This document shows, one piece after another, positions 58,327 to 64,000 of a DNA stretch of 64,000 nucleotides; within the stretch, counting starts at the first letter, position 1; every line of letters starts with the position of its first letter. The translations under genes were made by a program, and so were the position numbers. Source of the DNA: Mycobacterium asiaticum (GTDB taxonomy: Bacteria; Actinomycetota; Actinomycetes; Mycobacteriales; Mycobacteriaceae); NCBI RefSeq assembly GCF_001673315.1, contig NZ_LZLQ01000010.1, positions 1 to 64,000 of the forward strand. The letters run 5' to 3'. Below the pieces are notes generated by a model. That model saw nothing but the letters and a program-made list of their open reading frames with translations. It had not been told where the DNA came from and did no database searches.

Positions 58327-59352
58327 CTAGCCGACCTGCGCTTCTACCACCGGGAGGCCCGGGTCGCTGGCCGCGTCCAGCGGTGACGGCGGCGCGCCCG
58401 CGGCCACCAGGTGCGCGGCGAAAGCGGCGATCATGGCCCCGTTATCCGTACACAATCGCGGTCTGGGGATCCGTAACGTCAGCCCCGCGTCGGCGCATCG
58501 CTGGGCGGCGAGCTCCCGCAGTCGGGAATTGGCGGCCACACCCCCGGCGATCAGCAGCGTGGACACACCCAGGTCGGTTGCCGCCCGCACCGCCTTCTTG
58601 GTCAACACGTCGGCGACCGCCTCTTGGAAGCCAGCCGCTACCTCGGCGGGCTGGAAGTCCGGGTGGCTTTCCACATAGCGAGCCACCGCGGTCTTGAGTC
58701 CGGAGAAGCTGAAGGCGTACGGATCGTCTCGGGGGCCGGACATCCCGCGCGGAAAAGCGACGGCTTGCCGGTCTCCCGAACGGGCCAGGTCGTCGAGCAC
58801 CTTTCCGCCCGGGTAGCCCAGCCCCAGCAACCGCGCCACCTTGTCGTAGGCCTCGCCCGCTGCGTCGTCGACTGTGCTGCCCAGCTCCACGATCGGCTCA
58901 CCCAGCGAACGCACATGCAGCAAATGGGTGTGCCCGCCCGACACCAACAACGCCACGCTCTCCGGCAGCGGGCCGTGTTCGTAGACGTCGGCGGCCAGAT
59001 GTCCGCCCAGATGGTTGACGGCGTAGAACGGCACCGACCAGGCAGCCGAATACGCTTTGGCCGCAGCCACTCCCACCAACAGGGCGCCCGCCAGCCCAGG
59101 CCCGATGGTGGCCGCGACGATATCGGGTTTGGTCAGATCCGCCGCCGCCAGCGCGCGGCGCATCGCCGGGCCCAACGCCTCCAGATGTGCGCGGGAGGCA
59201 ATCTCGGGCACGACGCCGCCGAATCGCACATGCTCGTCGACACTGGAAGCCACCTCGTCGGCCAGCAACCTGACGGTCCCGTCGGCGTCCAGGCGTGCGA
59301 TGCCGACACCCGTTTCGTCACAGGAGGTTTCGATGGCCAGAACAGTCGTCAT
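58327..59352 (-). CDS. tsaD: tRNA N6-threonylcarbamoyladenosine transferase subunit TsaD
   Basis: 341 residues from ATG 59352 ([20 protein letters not shown]). The ASKHA ATPase fold has ETSCDETG at the N-terminus, metal-binding [14 protein letters not shown] and [15 protein letters not shown], and [20 protein letters not shown]. Homologue of Rv3419c. It transfers the threonylcarbamoyl group to A37 of ANN-decoding tRNAs. The start overlaps the rimI stop by 4 bp (ATGA), making a tight tsaE-tsaB-rimI-tsaD cluster. A longer frame upstream is the rimI shadow. Confidence 0.96.
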   Translation of the reverse strand: MTTVLAIETSCDETGVGIARLDADGTVRLLADEVASSVDEHVRFGGVVPEIASRAHLEALGPAMRRALAAADLTKPDIVAATIGPGLAGALLVGVAAAKAYSAAWSVPFYAVNHLGGHLAADVYEHGPLPESVALLVSGGHTHLLHVRSLGEPIVELGSTVDDAAGEAYDKVARLLGLGYPGGKVLDDLARSGDRQAVAFPRGMSGPRDDPYAFSFSGLKTAVARYVESHPDFQPAEVAAGFQEAVADVLTKKAVRAATDLGVSTLLIAGGVAANSRLRELAAQRCADAGLTLRIPRPRLCTDNGAMIAAFAAHLVAAGAPPSPLDAASDPGLPVVEAQVG

Positions 59353-59861
59353 TCCGCTTCCCGTCGCATCGTGTAGGCGTCGGCACCACTGACGTGGTAA
59401 TAGCGTTTGCGCAGCCCGATCTGCTCGAATCCGACGCCGCGGTACAAGGCGATCGCCGCCTCGTTGTCGGTGCGCACCTCGAGAAAGACCACTCCCCCGT
59501 CGGCGTAGTCCAGTAAATCGTCCAGTAGCCGCCGCCCAATCCCACGCCCCTGAAACGCCGGATCGACCCCGATGGTGTGCACCTCGTACTCGAACGGAGC
59601 CACCCGACCCAGCCTCGAAATCCCGGCATAGCCAACCAGAACGCCGCCGCTGCGTGCGCCCACATAATGATTGGTCTTGCTGGTCAGCTCCCGTTTGAAC
59701 GCGACGGCCGGCCACGGGTCGTCGCCGTCGAACAACAGCGCCTCCAGTTCGGCGCAGCGCCCGGCATCGGAGAACGTGAGCGCGCCGATGGTCACGGGTT
59801 CGACGGCACTCAATGGCGCCCCTCCGCTTCGCTTCCGCTCTGCGTCGTCACCGGCGGTCAT
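59349..59861 (-). CDS. rimI: Ribosomal protein S18-alanine N-acetyltransferase RimI
   Basis: 170 residues in the GNAT fold. The acetyl-CoA pyrophosphate-binding motif A is [24 protein letters not shown] (Q/RxxGxG/A pattern, near residue 95), followed by [25 protein letters not shown], typical of RimI. Homologue of Rv3420c. The ATG at 59861 overlaps the tsaB stop by 4 bp. It lies between tsaB and tsaD as in many bacteria; mycobacterial RimI is known as an N-alpha-acetyltransferase. Confidence 0.93.
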   Translation of the reverse strand: MTAGDDAERKRSGGAPLSAVEPVTIGALTFSDAGRCAELEALLFDGDDPWPAVAFKRELTSKTNHYVGARSGGVLVGYAGISRLGRVAPFEYEVHTIGVDPAFQGRGIGRRLLDDLLDYADGGVVFLEVRTDNEAAIALYRGVGFEQIGLRKRYYHVSGADAYTMRREAE

Positions 59862-60478
59862 GCTTTGGCCGCCAACGGTTTGGCATCCGGACGGCGCAAG
59901 TACAGCGCCACCAACGGTTCCGGGTCTGCCGACCAGTCCGACACCGCCCGGGCGAGACCGGCCGGTGTCGGATACACCGGTTCACGGCGCGGCAGATCGA
60001 AAAGGGCCGCATGCTCCGGGGAGCCGGCAACCGCTTGCGCCGGACCGGGGTGCACATCGGCCGGGGCATTCACCGCCGGGCCCTCGGTGCGGACCCCGTC
60101 CCGGTAACGCGCCCAATAGATCTCACGTCGCCGCGCGTCGGTGACCACCAGGGCCTCCCCGCTGGTCAGCCGGCCGATGGCGTCCAGACTGCACACACCG
60201 TGCACCGGGACGTTCAGCGCGTGCCCGTAGGCGGCCGCGGTGGCCATTCCGGCCCGCAGACCGGTGAACGGTCCGGGGCCACAGCCCACCACCACGGCGT
60301 CGAGGTCGGCCATCGTCAGGCCGGCATCCGCGAGAGCCTCCAGCACGTTGGGGGTCAACCGCTCCGCGTGTGCCCGCGCGTCCACGGTGACCCGCTCGGC
60401 GAGCGTCGCGAAGTCGTCGATGCGGACGATGCCTGCGGTGACGGCCGGCGTGGCGGTGTCCAGGGCCAGGACTATCAC
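59858..60478 (-). CDS. tsaB: t6A biosynthesis protein TsaB
   Basis: 206 residues from GTG 60478, which overlaps the tsaE stop (GTGA); an upstream GTG at 60490 would add 4 residues. TsaB features: VLALDTATPAVTAGI, VDARAHAERLTPNVLEAL, and VVGCGPGPFTGLRAGMATAAAYGHAL, the signature of the TsaB dimer interface with TsaD. It is a non-catalytic partner of TsaD. Homologue of Rv3421c. Confidence 0.94.
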   Translation of the reverse strand: MIVLALDTATPAVTAGIVRIDDFATLAERVTVDARAHAERLTPNVLEALADAGLTMADLDAVVVGCGPGPFTGLRAGMATAAAYGHALNVPVHGVCSLDAIGRLTSGEALVVTDARRREIYWARYRDGVRTEGPAVNAPADVHPGPAQAVAGSPEHAALFDLPRREPVYPTPAGLARAVSDWSADPEPLVALYLRRPDAKPLAAKA

Positions 60479-60933
60479 GCGTGCACCCACTCCCAGGTCG
60501 CGATGCGCACGTCGGAGTGGGTGACGCGTTCCAGCCGAATGTCCAGGTGCCGCTGGGCGAGCCGTTCGACCAGTCCCTCACCCCACTCCACCACGACGAC
60601 GGCGTCCTCGAGTTCAGTGTCCAGATCCAGCGAATCCAGTTCGGCGAGCAGGTCAGCGTCGTGTTGATCGAGCAGGCGATAGACGTCCACGTGGACCAGT
60701 GCGGGCCCACCCGCGCGCCGCGCCGGGTGCACCCGCGCCAGCACGAAGGTCGGCGACGTCACCGGACCGTCGACGTCCATCGCGCGAGCGATTCCCTTGG
60801 CCAACACCGTTTTTCCGGCTCCGAGCGGCCCGGTGAGGACCACCACGTCGCCCGCCCGCAGTTGCTCACCCAACCGGGCCCCCAGTTCCAGGGTGTCCGC
60901 TACGTGCTCGAGGGTGGCGGTTCCGTTAAGCAT
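60475..60933 (-). CDS. tsaE: t6A biosynthesis ATPase TsaE
   Basis: 152 residues. P-loop ATPase pattern VVVLTGPLGAGKTVLAKGIA (Walker A, near residue 31-40), SPTFVLARVH, the family HVDVYRLLDQHD and Walker-B-like VVVVEWGEGLVERL. The protein powers TsaD-TsaB in N6-threonylcarbamoyladenosine formation. Homologue of Rv3422c. ATG 60933 overlaps the upstream hydrolase gene by 8 bp. Confidence 0.95.
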   Translation of the reverse strand: MLNGTATLEHVADTLELGARLGEQLRAGDVVVLTGPLGAGKTVLAKGIARAMDVDGPVTSPTFVLARVHPARRAGGPALVHVDVYRLLDQHDADLLAELDSLDLDTELEDAVVVVEWGEGLVERLAQRHLDIRLERVTHSDVRIATWEWVHA

Positions 60934-62053
60934 TGCGCCGCAACCGCTTTCGTAGTCGTGCGCCGAATTGCCGGTAGCGCAGCCGCCTCTTGCCAGGCAG
61001 CGCCCGGTCGATCAGTCGGATCAACCCGTCGTTGATGGCGTCGGGCTTGTCCAGCAGCGCGAGGTGACTGGCTCCGGTCACGATCACCAAATCAGATTGC
61101 GGCAGGGACGCCGCCATCAAGCGGGAGTACTCGTCGGGCGTCAACAAGTCGTGGTCACCGCAGGCGATCAGGGTCGGGATCTTGAGCAGTGTCCACAGCC
61201 CGGCGGTCTCGTCGTGCGTCTCCAAAGCGCGCAGGAAGCCGACCAGGGTGGCGATCGGGGTGCCGTTCATCATCCGCTGTGAGAAGGCATCCAGACTGCG
61301 ACTGACCTGCAGATCGCTGAAGGACGCGGCACGCAGGATCGGGCCGATCAGCGAGCGCGACACGTTGCGGCCGCGGTGCACCAGATTGGGTGCGGACTTG
61401 GCGGCAAATCGAACCGCCTCCAACGCAGGGTTTTTCAGGAACTCCCCCAGCGGTGAGCGGGTGACCCCTTCCGCGGCGGAGGAGATCAGCGCCGCGCCCA
61501 CGATCCGGCGACCGTACTGTTCGGGGAATTGCCGGGCATGCGACAGCACCGTCATGCCGCCCATCGAGTGGCCGACCAATACGATCGGCCCGCGCGGCGC
61601 CGTCACCTGCAGCACGGTCTCCAGGTCCTGACCTAGCTGGGTCAGCGTGTAGGTCTCGGGCCCGCCTTCCCCGGACTGGCCGTGCCCGCGCTGGTCATAG
61701 AACACCATCCGCAGTTGCGTGCCGAACACCTCACCGAGCCGTATCCGCTGGAAGTGAAACGCCCCCATGCGCAGACAGAATCCGTGCGCGAAGACGACCG
61801 TCAGCGGAGCATCCTGCGGACCCGCCTCTCGCACCGCCAGGCGCACCCCATCAGACGTCGTCACGACATGATCGCGATCGCTTTCGAATTGCTCGAAATC
61901 CTCGTCGGCCCATGGGTCTTCGCCGACGTTCGTCCGTTCGATGATCGTCTTGCGAGCGGACGCGCCCACCAGGGTGGCGACCGCCGTCAGGCCGGTGCTC
62001 CCCGCAAGCCACGCCCTGTTTCGGTGCAGGTGCTGATTGTCGTCAGGACTCAA
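60926..62053 (-). CDS. Alpha/beta hydrolase with N-terminal membrane-like segment
   Basis: 375 residues. The start is TTG 62053, overlapping alr by 11 bp; an N-terminal hydrophobic stretch [18 protein letters not shown] may be a membrane anchor. Core: [29 protein letters not shown], nucleophile elbow [15 protein letters not shown] near residue 163, acid [16 protein letters not shown] and His in [14 protein letters not shown] hydrolase between alr and tsaE is common in mycobacteria and related actinobacteria. Substrate unknown. Confidence 0.88.
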   Translation of the reverse strand: MSPDDNQHLHRNRAWLAGSTGLTAVATLVGASARKTIIERTNVGEDPWADEDFEQFESDRDHVVTTSDGVRLAVREAGPQDAPLTVVFAHGFCLRMGAFHFQRIRLGEVFGTQLRMVFYDQRGHGQSGEGGPETYTLTQLGQDLETVLQVTAPRGPIVLVGHSMGGMTVLSHARQFPEQYGRRIVGAALISSAAEGVTRSPLGEFLKNPALEAVRFAAKSAPNLVHRGRNVSRSLIGPILRAASFSDLQVSRSLDAFSQRMMNGTPIATLVGFLRALETHDETAGLWTLLKIPTLIACGDHDLLTPDEYSRLMAASLPQSDLVIVTGASHLALLDKPDAINDGLIRLIDRALPGKRRLRYRQFGARLRKRLRRNA

Positions 62054-63254
62054 CGGTTTTCGCCTCGCGGTAAGTTCTGCCGATTCGCCCCCGAATGCCG
62101 GTGACGACCTCGTAATGGATGGTGCCGACCAGGTCGGCCCAGTCCTGCGCGGTCGCTTCGCCGCTGGTGCCCGGCCCGAACAGGATCGCCTCGTCGCCTT
62201 CGCTCACGTCCGGTCGGCCCGGTCCCAGATCGACGACGAACTGGTCCATGCAGACCCGCCCTACCCCGGGCCGACGCCGGCCGTTGATCAACACCTCCAG
62301 CCGACCCCCCAACGATCGGAACACACCGTCGGCGTACCCGACCGGCATCAGCGCCACATTGGTGTCGCGGGGCGCGATCCAGGTGTGCCCGTACGACACT
62401 CCCTCGCCGGCCTTGATCGATTTGACCAGTGCGACAGGACATTTGACCGTCATCGCCGGAACCAGGCCCATGTCACCCAGCTTAGGCACCGGGCTCAGTC
62501 CGTACACCGCGATACCGGGACGCACCAGGTCGAACGTCAGATCGGGACGGGACATGGTGGCCGAGGAGTTGGCCAGGTGCGCCACCTCGAAGTCCGCCTT
62601 CTGGTCGCGGGCGTAGTCCAGCATGTCGCGGAACCGCTGGGCCTGTACGTCGTTGATGGCTTCTTCCGGCGCGTCGGCGTACACCAGGTGCGACATCAGT
62701 CCTCGCAGCCTTAACTCCTCGGCCGCGGCGGCCTTGCGCACCTCGTCCAGTACGGCCGGGTACTCGCCTGGTGCCACACCGTTGCGGTTCAGTCCGGTGT
62801 CGACCTTGACCGTGACAACGGCCTGCGTTCCGGTCCGGCGCACCGCGTCCAGCAGTTCCGACAGCTGGCGCGCCGAGGAAACCGCGATCTGCACGTCACC
62901 GGCCAACGCGGGTCCGAAGTCGAAGCCAGGCGGGTGCAGCCAGGCCAGCACCGGCTCCGCAATGCCGTCGGCGCGCAGCGCCAGTGCCTCGTCGACGGTG
63001 GCGACGCCGAGTTCGGTCGCGCCCGCGGCCAGCGCCGCATAGGCGACGCGGGTAGCGCCGTGCCCGTACCCGTCGGCCTTGACGACGGCCATGACCTGCG
63101 CGTTCCCCGCGTGCTCGCGCAGTACCCGCACGTTGTGCTGGATAGCGTCCAGGTCGACAACTGCTTCGGCGAGCGGCGTAGCGGACACGCCGACCATTGT
63201 CCCAGAGCTCGGCGCGGGCCCTTCGCCCGATTGATTCTGCGCTGGTGGCGACAT
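62043..63254 (-). CDS. alr: Alanine racemase
   Basis: 403 residues from ATG 63254, which has GGAGG 11 bases upstream; GTG 63275 and ATG 63197 are alternatives, because the first 30 residues are not conserved. PLP enzyme: the cofactor Lys lies in [19 protein letters not shown] near residue 58, and the second catalytic Tyr in [33 protein letters not shown] and [13 protein letters not shown] are family motifs. Homologue of Rv3423c. It makes D-alanine for peptidoglycan and is the target of D-cycloserine. First gene of the alr-hydrolase-tsaE-tsaB-rimI-tsaD string. Confidence 0.96.
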   Translation of the reverse strand: MSPPAQNQSGEGPAPSSGTMVGVSATPLAEAVVDLDAIQHNVRVLREHAGNAQVMAVVKADGYGHGATRVAYAALAAGATELGVATVDEALALRADGIAEPVLAWLHPPGFDFGPALAGDVQIAVSSARQLSELLDAVRRTGTQAVVTVKVDTGLNRNGVAPGEYPAVLDEVRKAAAAEELRLRGLMSHLVYADAPEEAINDVQAQRFRDMLDYARDQKADFEVAHLANSSATMSRPDLTFDLVRPGIAVYGLSPVPKLGDMGLVPAMTVKCPVALVKSIKAGEGVSYGHTWIAPRDTNVALMPVGYADGVFRSLGGRLEVLINGRRRPGVGRVCMDQFVVDLGPGRPDVSEGDEAILFGPGTSGEATAQDWADLVGTIHYEVVTGIRGRIGRTYREAKTVES

Positions 63255-63302
63255 TTTTCGAGATACCTCCGGCACCAGCGCAGAGTGAACGCGAGCCGCC
63301 CG

Positions 63303-64000
63303 CTAGTGCGCGAAGTGCTCGGCTTCGTAGTGCCCGCCCGGCTTGAGCTTGTCCAGGGAAGCCAGCGCCGTGCGGGCGTCGTCGTGCAGCGCGCGGGCCA
63401 GGTCAGCCGATAGCCCCTCGCGCACCACGATGCGCAGCACAGACACGTTGGTGGCGTTGTCGGGCATGGTGTAGGCGGGCACCTGCCAACCGAAGCCACG
63501 CAGCTCGTGCGAGACGTCGAATTCGGTATAGCCCAGACCAGGCGCCAGCCGGAAAGCGACCACCGGGATAGCCGAGCCGTCCGAGATCAACCCGCAATGC
63601 TCCCCGACGCGAAGTTGCTCACCCAGCCAGCGCGCCGTCGACGACAACGTCTGCATGACCTGGGTGTAGCCCTCGCGACCCAGCCGCAGGAAGTTGTAGT
63701 ACTGGCCGACGACCTGGTTGCCCGGGCGGGAGAAGTTCAGCGTGAAGGTCGGCATGTCCCCGCCCAGATAGTTCACGTGGAACACCAGGTCCTCGGGCAG
63801 GTGCTCTTTGCTGCGCCACACGACGAACCCGACGCCGGGATAGGTCAACCCGTATTTGTGGCCGCTGACGTTGATCGACACCACCCGCGGCAGCCGGAAA
63901 TCCCACTTCAGCTCGGGGTGCAGGAACGGCACCACGAATCCGCCGCTGGCGGCGTCGACATGCACGGGGACGTCCACGCCCCCGTCTGAGGCCGGTTTGC
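63303..64000 (-). CDS. gadB: Glutamate decarboxylase, C-terminal part (5' end outside window)
   Basis: The frame is open to base 64000, so the N-terminus lies outside. About 232 residues are visible. The PLP-binding Lys is in INVSGHKYGLTYPGVGFVVW, preceded by VHVDAASGGFVVPFL with the aspartate that contacts the pyridine nitrogen; GWQVPAYTMPDNA near the C-terminus is typical of bacterial Gad. Homologue of Rv3432c. It converts glutamate to GABA with consumption of a proton and may assist acid tolerance. In M. tuberculosis Rv3424c-Rv3431c lie between alr and gadB; here the two are neighbours. Confidence 0.93.
   Translation of the reverse strand, partial: KPASDGGVDVPVHVDAASGGFVVPFLHPELKWDFRLPRVVSINVSGHKYGLTYPGVGFVVWRSKEHLPEDLVFHVNYLGGDMPTFTLNFSRPGNQVVGQYYNFLRLGREGYTQVMQTLSSTARWLGEQLRVGEHCGLISDGSAIPVVAFRLAPGLGYTEFDVSHELRGFGWQVPAYTMPDNATNVSVLRIVVREGLSADLARALHDDARTALASLDKLKPGGHYEAEHFAH

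Overview
The window is high-GC actinobacterial DNA whose gene content and order match the Rv3361c-Rv3432c interval of Mycobacterium tuberculosis. Two PE_PGRS genes, MfpA, DnaE2/ImuA'/ImuB, a cyclopropane mycolic acid synthase, WhiB3, SigD/RsdA and a His-tailed GroEL1 point to a slow-growing Mycobacterium outside the tuberculosis complex. A species close to M. kansasii is plausible but cannot be proven from this sequence. Rv numbers are recalled homologues, not search results.

Layout. 1-7.2 kb: 3' part of a PE_PGRS gene, then the five-gene conservon operon (sensor kinase, roadblock, DUF742, GTPase, MfpA), a methyltransferase and TrmL. 7.6-17.2 kb: a second PE_PGRS gene, a nitroreductase and PPOX-fold pair, an SDR, SOS-controlled dnaE2, a WS/DGAT-like acyltransferase and a 7-TM protein. 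17.2-25.7 kb: otsB2, an APC permease, htdY, lpqD, a fatty acyl reductase, cmaA1 and iunH. 25.9-31.5 kb: a WhiB4-like gene, the SOS pair imuA'-imuB, a PhyH-type dioxygenase and guaA. 31.6-35.3 kb: a cold-shock protein and a beta-phosphoglucomutase/GH65 phosphorylase operon.

35.3-40.9 kb holds the most interesting locus: a DegT aminotransferase, a GT2 glycosyltransferase, a zinc-finger methyltransferase, a two-Rossmann FAD protein and a sugar N-formyltransferase, with two IdeR-type iron boxes at 35372-35390 and 40189-40207. It looks like an iron-starvation-induced amino-sugar glycoconjugate module; its core is known in M. tuberculosis (Rv3402c-Rv3404c), while the glycosyltransferase and methyltransferase are additions here. 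41.0-49.5 kb: choD, guaB3, guaB2, a DUF5319 gene, rsdA-sigD, an Rv3415c homologue and whiB3. 49.6-55.9 kb is a block absent at this position in M. tuberculosis: DUF4185 protein, LLM oxidoreductase, degenerate SodC lipoprotein, hydrolase, frameshifted adenylate cyclase, methyltransferase. 56.0-64.0 kb: groES-groEL1 with a CIRCE operator, the t6A operon (tsaE-tsaB-rimI-tsaD) behind alr and a hydrolase, and the 3' part of gadB.

Functional links: dnaE2 and imuA'B form the mycobacterial mutasome and carry matching LexA boxes; guaA, guaB2 and guaB3 are purine genes; sigD-rsdA and whiB3 are regulators; otsB2 and the GH65/phosphoglucomutase pair act on disaccharides. I saw no tRNA, rRNA, CRISPR array, prophage or intact insertion sequence.
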